From NCBI GenBank assembly GCA_006503475.1, contig RSEH01000069.1, positions 1 through 64,000 of the forward strand: a stretch of 64,000 bases of DNA. Reading direction: 5' to 3'. Below are positions 39,320 to 49,088 of the stretch, one piece after another (the stretch's first letter is position 1; each line of letters opens with the position of its first letter). The translations under genes and the position numbers were made by a program. The DNA comes from Stentor roeselii. Lineage: Eukaryota > Ciliophora > Heterotrichea > Heterotrichida > Stentoridae. Under the pieces are notes generated by a model that searched no databases, had not been told where the DNA came from, and was given only the letters and a program-made list of their open reading frames with translations.

Positions 39320-40432
39320 CTAGTCATCTTTTATGTTTAATTTTTCGACCTGTGCAGAAAGATCTTCCTCATCATCATCCTCATCAAATTCCTCCTCACC
39401 CGAGCTATAAAATTTGACTTCAATTTCCGTTTCCCGTTTCTTCAAGTTATTCTTAATAACCTCCTTGCTAGATTTCTTGAAATCATTTCCCTGAATATGC
39501 AACTTAACCAGATTATCCCTAATCATAGCAAGTTCAATAAGATCATCAACAGTCTTTCCAGTGCTAAGTTCATTATACTGAACATAAAGTTCCATCAAAT
39601 GCTGATTCGTGCTTTTCAAAGCATTCAAAACAAGTCCAGCTCCTTTATCCCCAAGCATGCAATCCCCAATATTCAAAACACTTAAAAAACTGAGACTTTC
39701 AATACAAGCACTAAGACAACTCGCCGCTTCCAAGTCATTCAAATAGTTATCATTAACTTCAATCATCTGAAGATCAGGATTATTCAACAAGTTCCTAAAA
39801 AGTGCAACCATGCCTTCTTTTTTAATTCCATTCTGAGGAATAGAAATTTTTCTTAAAGTCCTCATTTTTCCAAAAACCTGGGCTAATTGAACAGTTCCTT
39901 CGTTTTCAAGCCGGCTTCGGCCGGCTTCAAAGACTTCAAGTTTAAGATTCGGGTTTAAACTCAAAGCTTCAGCAATAAGACGCGCGCCTTCTGGACCTAG
40001 TCCGTCATTTGTGACGTTCAACTCTTTCAAATTAGGACTAGTTTCAAGTAAAATCCTAAAAGCCCGGACTCCGTCCGGGCCGAACGCATTGTCTCTCACA
40101 TTTAACACCTCAAGATTACTGCAGTTTAGAAGGGATGAAGAAAGATAAGTCATTGACTGGATCATCTCCTCTCGAAGACGACCGACAAAGATATCGCTTA
40201 GATTTGCAACGCGTAGATTAGAACACTTTGCCAAGGAGTCTGAAATCGCTTTGCAAGCGTCTGGACCGTATGAGTTTTGAGAGAGGATCACCTCGACTAC
40301 TGTCCCGGCATGTTCTAAAAGATGAGTCGAACCTTCGTGGATCTCTTCAGCTGTGTCGAATCTTTTACCGGTTATGCCGATTAGGAACTTTTGCTCTGAT
40401 TCGTGAGAGTCTCTTGAAAATAGTCCTCCCAT
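39320..40432 (-). CDS. RANGAP1: Ran GTPase-activating protein (LRR)
   Basis: 370 residues: a crescent of ribonuclease-inhibitor-type leucine-rich repeats (about 45-330) with an acidic C-terminus (GEEEFDEDDDEEDL). RanGAP landmarks: FVGRLREEM (position of the conserved Arg), VRDNAFGPDGVRAF, VFEAGRSRLENEG, ISIPQNGIKKEGM, NIGDCMLGDKGA. It stimulates GTP hydrolysis on Ran at the nuclear envelope and sets transport direction. The first residues MGGLFS fit N-myristoylation, an unusual way to tether RanGAP; animals use SUMO and plants a WPP domain. TAG stop. Confidence 0.95.
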   Translation of the reverse strand: MGGLFSRDSHESEQKFLIGITGKRFDTAEEIHEGSTHLLEHAGTVVEVILSQNSYGPDACKAISDSLAKCSNLRVANLSDIFVGRLREEMIQSMTYLSSSLLNCSNLEVLNVRDNAFGPDGVRAFRILLETSPNLKELNVTNDGLGPEGARLIAEALSLNPNLKLEVFEAGRSRLENEGTVQLAQVFGKMRTLRKISIPQNGIKKEGMVALFRNLLNNPDLQMIEVNDNYLNDLEAASCLSACIESLSFLSVLNIGDCMLGDKGAGLVLNALKSTNQHLMELYVQYNELSTGKTVDDLIELAMIRDNLVKLHIQGNDFKKSSKEVIKNNLKKRETEIEVKFYSSGEEEFDEDDDEEDLSAQVEKLNIKDD

Positions 40433-40494
40433 TTTTATAGTTGATAGGAAAATAGGAAATAGGAAAATATTTGATGAAGGTTTAGAGATTTGGA

Positions 40495-42123
40495 TTAATT
40501 AAACTCTTTTAGGTCTGTGAGGTAATTGGTCATGGAAGAGAGAAGGTAGTCTTTTTCCGAGATGTGAGGAGGTTTTGATGTGATCTCTTCAATCACAGTC
40601 AGAGGGTATCCCCCGGCAATCATATCAAGAAGTTCTAAGGCGATGTTGCAATATTTTACCTGCTGCAAATAAATCTCTTTGACCCCTGCTCTATATAAAA
40701 TCGCCAAATATCTCTTTCCAGTCGCTTCTTTTAAAAGTTCTCTATCATCTTCTAAAGTCGTCGGAAAGGCTTGATAAACCTCTTCCAACATTTCTTTAAA
40801 CCTACGAACTGCCAGAACCTCTAGTTTCAAATCAGCAGGTTTTAAAAAAGCATTAGGTGAAATTTCAGGTGTCCATAAGAAGCACCTGATAACTTTCAAC
40901 ATCTCGACACACATCTCATGTTTCTTAACTTTAAACAAAACATCACTTTCAGGTTTAAATCCTCCTGAAAGTGAATTTTTTTGTTGTTCATTCAAGAAAT
41001 CTTTAAGTTTTACCTTGATTCTCGCGTAGTTATAAGGGTTATTAACAAGAGCAAATCCATAATTCGTAAGAAGTTGTCTATTCGAGTACTTCCCATACGA
41101 AATAAACACCTGAGCTCCAGGTTCATATCTTTCAAACTTGCTGCAACTAATGCGAAACCAAGAGTTTTCCTCTTCAGGAGCAGCGCCGTATTCAGCAGAC
41201 TTACAAGCCGCGTTCATTTTCTTAACAAAACTTTGACTATCATCAAGTCTTGCCTGTTGCAAGATAATTTTCGATTTTTCGTTCAAGTCTTCATCTTTGT
41301 TTAAAGAGGCAAAAGCAAGGCGGTGAAGTTTGAGACTTGAAAAAACGACAGGTTTTTCTTTGTCTAGTAAAGGATCGTCTGTGTCTTCAAAGTCGATTTT
41401 AAGCTCTTCACTGGAGGCATCAGGACAAGGCTCGTTTTGACTTGCGTAGAAATAGTTGGTATTCACGTTGCTGTGATTGAAAAGGTCAGCTAAAGGGATT
41501 AGAGAGTTAAAAGGAACACATCGGCCGTAGGACCTTGTGCATAAAATTTTCCAGACCCAGTTTAAATTGGTGGGATTTAAGTACTTTTCATTGAAAATTT
41601 CGTAGTTTTTAAGAACTTCTGAAAGATCTTGGTTCCCTTTCACGTCTCGATCTCTTCGGAATCGTGAGTCGTATTCGAAGTCTTCGTCTTGGAGTTCTTT
41701 TAAATCTGAGTCTGACCAGTCTATTATGGTTTCTACGTCTTTGGGTAAAAAGTCGAGATATGACTTCCAGAAAGACTTTTCTTCTTTTGATTGCTCGAAA
41801 ACCATGAAAGCGATCATCCTGTAGTCTTCGTGGGATTTGTCGGGAAGGGAAAAGAACTCTGGATGATTTGAGTATAGAGCATGGAGCTCAGGTGGATTCA
41901 TTAATTTTGTTGATAACATGCTTTGGTTTGGAGCGAATAATAAGTCTTCACAAGGCGAAATCGCTTCTAGTGTTTGTACACCGAGGTACCCAGGGTGAAA
42001 GCGAACCGGGTAGCGCAGCTTGGGACTGAGTCTCACTCCGATGGACTCCGCCCAGGTAAACATCGACCTGGTCAAGTCATCAGGTTCAAGAGTTTCAGCT
42101 GTTTCGCCCTGATAGACTATCAT
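40495..42123 (-). CDS. SET-domain (SETD/Rubisco-LSMT type) protein methyltransferase
   Basis: 542 residues from ATG 42123 (TATTTTTAT-flanked, AATAAAAATG). The split SET domain (about 35-325) has GVQTLEAISPCEDLLFAPN, the long iSET insert with NWVWKILCTRSYGR, IPLADLFNHSNVNTNYFY (Asn-His motif) and GAQVFISYGKYSNRQLLTNY (catalytic Tyr). A large acidic insertion with a cluster of charged residues lies between the last two motifs. The C-terminal helical domain fits the Rubisco-LSMT substrate-binding fold. Members methylate Lys or His of ribosomal proteins, actin or other targets; which one here is unknown. Confidence 0.93.
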   Translation of the reverse strand: MIVYQGETAETLEPDDLTRSMFTWAESIGVRLSPKLRYPVRFHPGYLGVQTLEAISPCEDLLFAPNQSMLSTKLMNPPELHALYSNHPEFFSLPDKSHEDYRMIAFMVFEQSKEEKSFWKSYLDFLPKDVETIIDWSDSDLKELQDEDFEYDSRFRRDRDVKGNQDLSEVLKNYEIFNEKYLNPTNLNWVWKILCTRSYGRCVPFNSLIPLADLFNHSNVNTNYFYASQNEPCPDASSEELKIDFEDTDDPLLDKEKPVVFSSLKLHRLAFASLNKDEDLNEKSKIILQQARLDDSQSFVKKMNAACKSAEYGAAPEEENSWFRISCSKFERYEPGAQVFISYGKYSNRQLLTNYGFALVNNPYNYARIKVKLKDFLNEQQKNSLSGGFKPESDVLFKVKKHEMCVEMLKVIRCFLWTPEISPNAFLKPADLKLEVLAVRRFKEMLEEVYQAFPTTLEDDRELLKEATGKRYLAILYRAGVKEIYLQQVKYCNIALELLDMIAGGYPLTVIEEITSKPPHISEKDYLLSSMTNYLTDLKEFN

Positions 42124-42136
42124 TTTTATTATCTTA

Positions 42137-42463
42137 TTACGAAAGTCCAAGCTTTTGTTTCATTCTTTTCAAACTTCTCTGAATTGCCATGAGGTCATCG
42201 TAGATTGATTTAACGAGTTCTGGGTACCTCATCATTAGGTTTAATGCTTCAGAAAGTTGGGACATGGACTCAGAGTTGTGAAGAATCAGATCTGAGGTAG
42301 TTTCTAACAGACGAGATTCTAAAGATTTCTGAATTAAAATCATCGAAGAAACGATAGAAAGAGGTACTTTTTCACTTAAACTACTACAAGCTTGAACCGG
42401 AGTGATTCTAACTGTGATTTCAGGCTGTGAGTAAATAATTTGTACTTTCATCAAAGGTTCCAT
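42137..42463 (-). CDS. Small helical protein, KxDL/BORC-subunit-like
   Basis: 108 residues, an N-terminal beta-rich stretch followed by long helices. The end IYDDLMAIQRSLKRMKQKL resembles the KxDL signature of KXD1 (KKDLDIIFKRIRRLKEKL), a subunit of the BORC complex for lysosome positioning. The Lys is not aligned exactly, so this is a weak match. The start ATG 42463 is in ATAATTTATG context. It ends in TAA 13 bp before the SET gene's ATG. Confidence 0.6.
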   Translation of the reverse strand: MEPLMKVQIIYSQPEITVRITPVQACSSLSEKVPLSIVSSMILIQKSLESRLLETTSDLILHNSESMSQLSEALNLMMRYPELVKSIYDDLMAIQRSLKRMKQKLGLS

Positions 42464-42538
42464 AAATTATCAAATAAAAACCCCAACCAATTCAATCCCC
42501 ATAAAAAATCTTTCCACAATTTCTAACATATCATTACT

Positions 42539-43279
42539 TTAATTATACTTCCCAAGCGGTGACGAAAGTTTCGATGACTGAAAATTCATTCTAGACTTGG
42601 AAGGTGACTGAAAGCTCGACATAAGCGGTAAGAAATTCGTAGTCATATAATTATTCATCTTGAGACTCTTGTAATTCGGGACAATATGTCCACAAACCCT
42701 ATCCAAATAATGCAAATTAACCATAAAAGTAGGAACCTCCTCATCATTCGCCCTAGCAGTAGTCTTCTGCAGATTAGGCACCTGCATATTCGAGTCAATC
42801 TGTGAGTACTTCACATCTTTCGTCTCAACCACAAACTCAGGAGTTTTAAAGAACTCAGCTCTAGGAAGAGTTGCTTCAAAAGTAAGAATTTTCTTTCCAG
42901 TCCCTTTCCAAACCGCTTTATGGTTCGGGTGATATTCTTGATCATTCGTGATTTTTTTATAAATTCCTTTAAAACCTCTGCCAGTTGTCTTTGACAAGTC
43001 TGGACCTGCGATTCGCTGGACTTTTGAAGAAACTATTGGAGTCGCTTGAACTGGCCAACAGGAACTTTCATGAATTTTACTACTTGCACTTGCCAAACGA
43101 CCGTGATTTGATCGGGTCTTCGAGTCTGGACTTGCCTGCATTGTCTTCGTGTCTTGGGAACTTGAACGACGACGGTCGTTGCAGACTTGGTAAAGAACTG
43201 TTGTTGTTCGAGGGGTTCTTGACGGGGAACCTAACTTGGAAAAGAGCTCTGGAGAGTTTAGGTTTACCTTTCGGGCCAT
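42539..43279 (-). CDS. Unknown protein
   Basis: 246 residues, basic, low-complexity first half rich in Ser, Arg and Thr (SPSRTPRTTTVLYQ, KTMQASPDSKTRSN). The second half contains hydrophobic patches (KKILTFEATLPRAEFF, TFMVNLHYLDRVCGHIVPNY). No family is recognised. The Ser-Pro sites (SPSR, SPLGKYN) suggest phosphorylation. CATAAATG start. Stop is TAA. Confidence 0.68.
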   Translation of the reverse strand: MARKVNLNSPELFSKLGSPSRTPRTTTVLYQVCNDRRRSSSQDTKTMQASPDSKTRSNHGRLASASSKIHESSCWPVQATPIVSSKVQRIAGPDLSKTTGRGFKGIYKKITNDQEYHPNHKAVWKGTGKKILTFEATLPRAEFFKTPEFVVETKDVKYSQIDSNMQVPNLQKTTARANDEEVPTFMVNLHYLDRVCGHIVPNYKSLKMNNYMTTNFLPLMSSFQSPSKSRMNFQSSKLSSPLGKYN

Positions 43280-43567
43280 TTATGAGCAGGGGTAAGGACT
43301 GAAGGTAATTGGGAGGTTGGAGGAGAAGGGCTTGTGGAGAATTTAGGAGGGGAAGTAAATGAAGGATTTTTTGGTTATTATTTGATTTTAGTGATTGGGG
43401 AAAAGTCTTGGAGTTATTCACTTCTTGTAATATCTTAAAGTCACAGCGTTGAAAATGTAAAATATTTAAAATTTCAATATTTTTCAGAGATTTACCTGAA
43501 AATCACTCATCAGTCTCATTCCTTTCACAACTTCTTTAATATTGAATCTGATTCAACTTAAATATAA

Positions 43568-44053
43568 ATGGAAAAAATTCTAAGTTTATTCACACGAGCT
43601 CCTAAATCTAAAGTAACATCAACGAAAGTAACAGTCTCAATCGAGAACTGTGTGATTCTTGATGGAAGTCAAATTTTCATTGAGCTTTGCAATAGTAAAA
43701 ATGAGAAACTGACAGTCGATGACTCTTCACGTTCTTTGTTCACGGAAGACTTGGAGACTTTAGTGATAAATGTTTATAAAAACGATTATTCAATGATAGG
43801 AAGCAAGAGTCTAGAACTGATGAAGAAGATTTATTATTACGATATTTATAGTCTTGTCAACTCGAGGCAAATCGAGTTCCATTCTCTGGTCGAGTTCACA
43901 AACATCAGGTTTCAGGTGCTTGTCACTCTTGTACTTAGTGAACAACTGAAAAATCAGATTAAAAAGCAGAGACTTCGCCCTGTTACGAGTCAGAATAAAT
44001 GGTATTCGTGTTTTCAAGCCTGCAATAGATGTTCAGAGGTGAATTTAAATTAA
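43568..44053 (+). CDS. Unknown protein, possibly C2-like
   Basis: 161 residues. The first 100 alternate beta strands (KVTVSIENCVILDGSQIFIEL, LETLVINVYKNDYSMIGS), a pattern compatible with a C2 domain, though calcium-binding Asp residues are not evident. The C-terminus is basic with a Cys/Trp cluster (WYSCFQACNRC) that could be acylated. TATAAATG start. Stop is TAA. Confidence 0.65.
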   Translation: MEKILSLFTRAPKSKVTSTKVTVSIENCVILDGSQIFIELCNSKNEKLTVDDSSRSLFTEDLETLVINVYKNDYSMIGSKSLELMKKIYYYDIYSLVNSRQIEFHSLVEFTNIRFQVLVTLVLSEQLKNQIKKQRLRPVTSQNKWYSCFQACNRCSEVNLN

Positions 44054-44222
44054 ATTAATTTTAGACTGATACCTAATTTTTTTGAAAGTTGTGAGAAATG
44101 AAAATAATTTAAATAAAGTATATTTGCATAGAATCTTCCTAAAACTTCTAAAAAATAAACAAATAATCAAGATGAATTAACTCTAAAATCACAGAAAACT
44201 TTCCTAAACATATCCAATCTAT

Positions 44223-44687
44223 CTACTTAACCTTCCTCCTAATATTCACATATCTCTGATTATCATTGAACTCCTGTTCATACTTCCTAAAGTTAACCGA
44301 ACTCGAAGTCTTAGCAAGTCTTTTCGCAAACATAACATTCTCCCTATGAATCTTCTCATTTTCCAATCTCTTCAAAAAGTACTTCCTTTTATTAACCCTA
44401 TTTTCAGCAATAGGAAGAGTCTTAAGTACCACAGGATGTCTTGCCATTTTAGTAAGTTTTTCAAGAATCTGTTGATTTTTTCTATCAATATCCTTAAAAT
44501 TCTTAGCAGATGCATAAATACTCTGAGTGGTCGGTTTAGATCTCGGTGAAACTTTAAGATAATCCTGAAGATGATTATCAATTCTAACAGAAGCAGCAGA
44601 GTAAATATTATTAATTTTCAATCTGTGCTTTTCCTGATGTCTATACCAGTCCCTCCAGCTGCTCGGGGTATCAAAGAGTTTATTCAT
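44223..44687 (-). CDS. CFAP97/Hemingway-like ciliary protein
   Basis: 154 residues, very basic, mostly helical. The central AKNFKDIDRKNQQILEKLTK matches the Hemingway/CFAP97 core, where IDxxNQxLLxKL is characteristic. The length fits CFAP97D-type proteins that act inside doublet microtubules and sperm flagella. It begins 1 bp after the TAG of the upstream same-strand gene (TAGCATG), the tightest pair in this window. Stop is TAA. Confidence 0.72.
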   Translation of the reverse strand: MNKLFDTPSSWRDWYRHQEKHRLKINNIYSAASVRIDNHLQDYLKVSPRSKPTTQSIYASAKNFKDIDRKNQQILEKLTKMARHPVVLKTLPIAENRVNKRKYFLKRLENEKIHRENVMFAKRLAKTSSSVNFRKYEQEFNDNQRYVNIRRKVK

Positions 44688-44688
44688 G

Positions 44689-45312
44689 CTAATAACTATT
44701 ATTAATCAAAACTGTCCGAATTGACTGACACAATGAAAAGATGAATTCAAGTCCTGAGTTCAAGTCACTTAAAGTAGAAGGAATGTAGACCAACAGTGGC
44801 AGTACTCCAGAAGACACGCCTCGGGTAAGGGAAGAGTAAAAAATGTAGTTGTCCACGTAAAGCTTTTCGTGGTCTAACACCTCGAACGGGTGCGAGGCGA
44901 GTAAGGTCTTCAGCTCTGTGACTGGCAAGGGTGTTGAAAGCGTGTGAGTGATTGGATAGCTTTTGTTTATTTGCTGCTTTCTTGGCTTGAACCCTCGCGC
45001 GTCTCCTGTGAAGGAAGCCTCGTTTCGCCCTCGGTCTTGAAGTAGATAGTCTGGAGATGTGAAGTTGTCGAAGAGGTGGATTAATACTTGCTTACGGCTT
45101 GGGTAGCTTTGAAGACGGTCTTTTAAACCGTTGTGCAAGTTTTTTATTGCCAGGGATGAGTCGAATGCGGATAGTTTCACCTCTTGGGTGTAAATCACTG
45201 GAATGCCTGAGGATCGCAACTTGGTTGGAAGATGCGAAAGAAGGTCCTTGCCTTTGCTCAGAGGAAGCTGGTCGAAGTGACTGAAGGCTGTGAAAGAAAA
45301 TTCTACATTCAT
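44689..45312 (-). CDS. Unknown protein
   Basis: 207 residues with no recognised domain. Hydrophobic strands alternate with loops (IPVIYTQEVKLSAFDSSLAI, KQVLIHLFDNF, VSSGVLPLLVYIP). Codon composition matches neighbouring genes. It starts at ATG 45312 and ends with TAG 1 bp before the next gene. Its function may follow that of the CFAP97-like neighbour if the two are co-transcribed, which is untested. Confidence 0.65.
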   Translation of the reverse strand: MNVEFSFTAFSHFDQLPLSKGKDLLSHLPTKLRSSGIPVIYTQEVKLSAFDSSLAIKNLHNGLKDRLQSYPSRKQVLIHLFDNFTSPDYLLQDRGRNEASFTGDARGFKPRKQQINKSYPITHTLSTPLPVTELKTLLASHPFEVLDHEKLYVDNYIFYSSLTRGVSSGVLPLLVYIPSTLSDLNSGLEFIFSLCQSIRTVLINNSY

Positions 45313-45408
45313 GTTGGTTTTATTCAGGTGGATTTGAAGGCTGATGAAATTTGGATTGGGTTATTGGTGATGATTGAAAGAATATTTTTTTTAGATGTTT
45401 TTATAATT

Positions 45409-46011
45409 ATGGGTTCTACTTGTGCGAAAAAGTCTAAAAAGAGAAAACAAGACCTGCAAGACCCGCCTTCTTCAAACCAATCTCAACCCCAAGTAAAAAA
45501 ATCAAGAAATAATCCCTCAAGACCCTCTGAACTGCCTGATATGAACGAACTCAACATCATTCTCGAAGAAAACTCAGAACAACTCTGCTTTCCCGAGTTT
45601 TTTACCACAACTTCAACATCAGGAGTCTGGAGCTACATTCTAGAAGACTCCACGAACGAGTTCTCAGATTCACAGAACCAAGGAATAGAAAGTGACTACC
45701 TGCTGGGCTTGCCCAGCAGCTTAATTTCAATTGAAGGTTCAGAGTATTCACTAGTTTTCAAAGACTCTCTGATGTATCAAGACGAAAACGTCTTTCCTGT
45801 GACCCGCACAGAACTGACAGTCTCAAGTTACGGTTTTAAAGCTGATGACAAGACAGTGAGACCCTTGATGGCTGAAGTAGTCGACCTGCTTGAATCGACT
45901 GAAGGAGTCCTCAAGTGTAAAATTGATGGAAACCTTTTTAGCATCAATCTTCCTGCAAGGTCTTTTATTGACTTGTCAACATCAGTCAAGCGAAAAATTA
46001 TCCTGATGTAA
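45409..46011 (+). CDS. Unknown acidic protein with N-myristoylation/palmitoylation site
   Basis: 200 residues from ATG 45409; the frame is open further upstream, but MGSTCAKKSKKRK is a classical dual acylation plus basic membrane anchor, and TTTATAATT stands before it. A basic, disordered 60 residues is followed by an acidic beta-rich domain (SEYSLVFKDSLMYQDENVFP, VLKCKIDGNLFSINLPARSF). No family recognised. The next same-strand gene begins 16 bp after its TAA. Confidence 0.7.
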   Translation: MGSTCAKKSKKRKQDLQDPPSSNQSQPQVKKSRNNPSRPSELPDMNELNIILEENSEQLCFPEFFTTTSTSGVWSYILEDSTNEFSDSQNQGIESDYLLGLPSSLISIEGSEYSLVFKDSLMYQDENVFPVTRTELTVSSYGFKADDKTVRPLMAEVVDLLESTEGVLKCKIDGNLFSINLPARSFIDLSTSVKRKIILM

Positions 46012-46027
46012 ATATAAAAGTTTAAAT

Positions 46028-46387
46028 ATGTACAAAAATAGGTCAGTTAGCTCTTGTGCAGTACTTCGGAATATTAATAATTTTAACTGCAAAAGTAACA
46101 CTATCAAAAATTCTGTTGTCAGGAAAAGTGGAAAATGCAGGACTTTGAGAAATTTGGAAGCTGAACTTGGAGTGGAAAGATATAAAAATAAGGTACTTGC
46201 AGAAGAGATTGACTTGCATAAAAGTCAGATTAAGAAAAGCTTTCGATATGATAAACAACTTCTTGCTTTGCAGGATGATTTCGAACATTTAAGCTACTCG
46301 GTTAGGAGATCGAAGGTTATACAGGATAGGCAGAAAGAGGAAATAGAGAATTTGAGAGAAATTTTGAACTCACTCAAGAAAAGTTAG
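46028..46387 (+). CDS. Small coiled-coil protein
   Basis: 119 residues; the second half (about 45-117) is a continuous coiled coil (NLEAELGVERYKNKVLAEE, IQDRQKEEIENLREILNSLK). The N-terminus is basic and Ser/Asn-rich. No specific family. It is closely linked (16 bp) to the acylated protein upstream. Stop is TAG. Confidence 0.68.
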   Translation: MYKNRSVSSCAVLRNINNFNCKSNTIKNSVVRKSGKCRTLRNLEAELGVERYKNKVLAEEIDLHKSQIKKSFRYDKQLLALQDDFEHLSYSVRRSKVIQDRQKEEIENLREILNSLKKS

Positions 46388-48203
46388 TAGATGTGTTTTA
46401 AATATGAATTTTTAAATGTAGGGAAAATTATGGTTTGTGATTGTTGGGGATTGATGAGAAGTTTAGGATTATTTGATTGGGAATATTTTTGGTTTTTAAA
46501 TTTTTTTATGGTTGATGTTAATTATATTATTCTGTTTAGACTTATTCTAATTTATATGATAACCTGAAAAGTGATCATTTATATTCTTATATAGTTTTTG
46601 TCTTTAGATTTTAAAAATTACCATATTTGTGTATTGTCTAAATTGATTTATTTTTTGAAATAAAATAGATAACTATAATTATTTTGCATATGTTTTATGT
46701 TTTTTCTACCTCAAAAATGAGAAATACCAAACAATATCTAAAAATAATAGATTTTAATTAGTCTAAGTTTTGAGGACTATAATGAATCCGTTTTATAAAC
46801 TCACCATCAATAAATTATTTACTTAAATTATGTAATATTAACTTTTATTAAATAAAATTAATTCTTTCAAAGAAATGGAATAAAATATCCTAAATGTAGG
46901 AATATCAGTGTTTGGCTTCAGTTTTTTATGAGAAAAAACTTAAAATAAGTTTATTATAACTTTAAATCACTAAAATTTATATGTGAATCTGTCTGAATAA
47001 TTCTTATCTGTGCCACCGATATATTACTTACTTTCCATCAGATATAGATTATATTATAAAAATTTTAAAAAATAAAAACATTAAATTATAGAGTTATTTA
47101 CTGCGAAAAGTAATGTTAGGGTTAATATACCTTTAAAGGTTTCCTTGTTTCGAGTTCATTATACAATTTTCAAAGAAAATTTGCAATATTGCTTAAAGTT
47201 ATTATTACTCTGGTCCATAGTATGTGAATGCACTTAATAATTTGACGAGATAATTTATAGATTCTTTATAACAATTTTAGTTTCTTTAAATTTATATAAA
47301 ACATATAAGTTTGATAAATTATTACAAGAAAATCTTTCAAAATAAGAGAACTTGAAATCTGATTCATAAAATACATCTTAAAGTACATTTTTTATAGAAT
47401 TTCTATAAAGTTGATTCGATATTATATCAATTTTTCATAACAATATCTGATTATTCAGTAGATGCCGCTAGAACATATTTGGGCATCACAGCTCTTGTTT
47501 TAATTTAAAGTTCAATAAATATATATAAGAGATAGTAATATACTACTTTTCCAATTATGATTATATACATTATTAAAGAATTTAACGCATTAATTTTTGC
47601 GAGATTCTTTATAAGCTCTTGATAAAGAATATATCACTTCATGTGATGTTTAGTAAAGATCAAAAAATAATCTTCCTTAATTGACTCTTCTTATCAAGAG
47701 TATTAAACTAGCTTAATCCTTCTTCCATATTCCTAAATCAACTCCTCTTATCAAAAACATAAACTCTAAACTTCTTTTTATTTCTTAATCAACTTTCATT
47801 ATAAAAGATATAAAACTCTCAAACTTAGTAAACTTTGAAAGTGCTGATCAATTAATTTAACTTGTTTAATTAAACTTTGAAAATCATCCAAGAAAAAATC
47901 TTAATCCCTCATTAAAATACATAAAATCTAATCTCAAATCCAAAAAATTCAACTCACTTCTAAACCCAAACAACCTGAATTCAAACCCTTAAAAACATCT
48001 AAAATCCATAAATTTTAATAATATTCATCTTCCAAAATGCTATAAAACTGAGCCAATCCACAAAAATCCCTCACGACAGAAAATCAAACCCCCTTCAAAG
48101 CCCTTCAAAAACCTAAAATCCTTCATTTCCAGTCCGATCAAAAATAATTCCCGACGAATTATAATCTCTCGAACATTCTAAACTTCTTTCATCATCCATA
48201 TCT
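46388..48203. other. Longest gene-free stretch in the window (1.8 kb)
   Basis: Extremely AT-rich with scattered short frames. No protein gene or recognisable RNA is seen. Patches of higher GC occur near 47015 (GTGCCACCGATA) and 47460-47500 (GATGCCGCTAGAACATATTT then GGGCATCACAGCTCTTG), the latter able to form a small GATGCC/GGGCATC hairpin. From about 47660 onward the strand is pyrimidine-rich and looks like a leader or promoter region. In a genome this compact such a space may hide an ncRNA or an origin. Confidence 0.45.
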
Positions 48204-49088
48204 ATGGCTATAAACATGCAGTGCTTGATTCCAAACTGTGAAGATGAAGTCTCATTCAAATGCAAATCATGCGAATTCAACCTTCTCTGTCTCAAACACG
48301 GAAACAACCATGACGACAGTCATTCAGTAATCAGATTATCCAAAGAAGAAATCAAAAGTCTTCTATCAATGCGAGTAAATTCCGAAATCGACATTTGCAT
48401 CTCAAGAATAGCGAAAGACTCTCAAGAGTTCATCTCAATCATCAAGCGTTTGGCCAATGAGGCGATTTCTGAGGTAAGAGAAGCCAACCAGAACATTTCT
48501 AACATGTCTGAGTTTCGACGAGTTGTATTCGATGGCAACGCGGCTAAAAATTTGATGCAAAAAGCGAAATTGTTCAAACCTGATATAAAAGTATTGAAAA
48601 GTGGCCAGTTAGATGATGTTTCAGAAGAAATGAAAAGGAAAGATGATAAAATTGAAATGTTGAAAAAAGAAATTAGTGAACTTAAAGTGGAACTTAAAAA
48701 AGTTGGAAATAGAGGAAATGACTTGGGAAGGGAAAAAGATGATTCTTTGTTAGGGGGTACTGGTGAAAAAAGGACTAGTTCTAGGAGTAGGGATGGAGGT
48801 AGTGAAAATCAAGGACATCGAAGGGCTAGGAGCGATGTTGATCAAGATGATAGGCAGAGGAGACCGAGAGAGGAGAGGAAAGAAAAAAGTAAGGATTTTG
48901 TAGATTTTAATGCAAGGAGTTTTGAAGAAAAAAAGAAATATATCAGTGATAATTGGAATTTTGTTAGTCCCATTGGGTTGAATGATATTGATTATCTACT
49001 AAGCAATGATGGACTTCTTCTTTATAGATGTATGAGATATTTCGGTTTATATAAGCAGATTGTAAACGAGATAAAGATTGTACCCTAA
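48204..49088 (+). CDS. B-box-like zinc-finger, coiled-coil protein
   Basis: 294 residues. The N-terminus has a B-box-like Zn cluster (CLIPNCEDEVSFKCKSCEF, then CLKHGNNHDDSHSV). A coiled coil (about 140-172) is followed by an Arg/Asp/Glu/Ser-rich disordered part and a folded C-terminus (FVSPIGLNDIDYLLSNDG). The last residues KIVP then TAA overlap a candidate 15-nt intron, GTACCCTAAATGAAG (49080-49094). If spliced, the frame continues as QVIYNKLEVTNMKKVHVKRP... to TAA 49178. A further open, protein-like stretch in another frame (49192-49311) cannot be joined by 15-nt introns. Confidence 0.8.
   Translation: MAINMQCLIPNCEDEVSFKCKSCEFNLLCLKHGNNHDDSHSVIRLSKEEIKSLLSMRVNSEIDICISRIAKDSQEFISIIKRLANEAISEVREANQNISNMSEFRRVVFDGNAAKNLMQKAKLFKPDIKVLKSGQLDDVSEEMKRKDDKIEMLKKEISELKVELKKVGNRGNDLGREKDDSLLGGTGEKRTSSRSRDGGSENQGHRRARSDVDQDDRQRRPREERKEKSKDFVDFNARSFEEKKKYISDNWNFVSPIGLNDIDYLLSNDGLLLYRCMRYFGLYKQIVNEIKIVP

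Noticed and set aside
47115-47124. GTTAGGGTTA resembling a telomere repeat
   Set aside because: A single occurrence within gene-free DNA; no array and no chromosome end.
48113-48307. Minus-strand 64-codon frame
   Set aside because: It overlaps the start of the B-box gene in antisense and has no domain or plausible start context.
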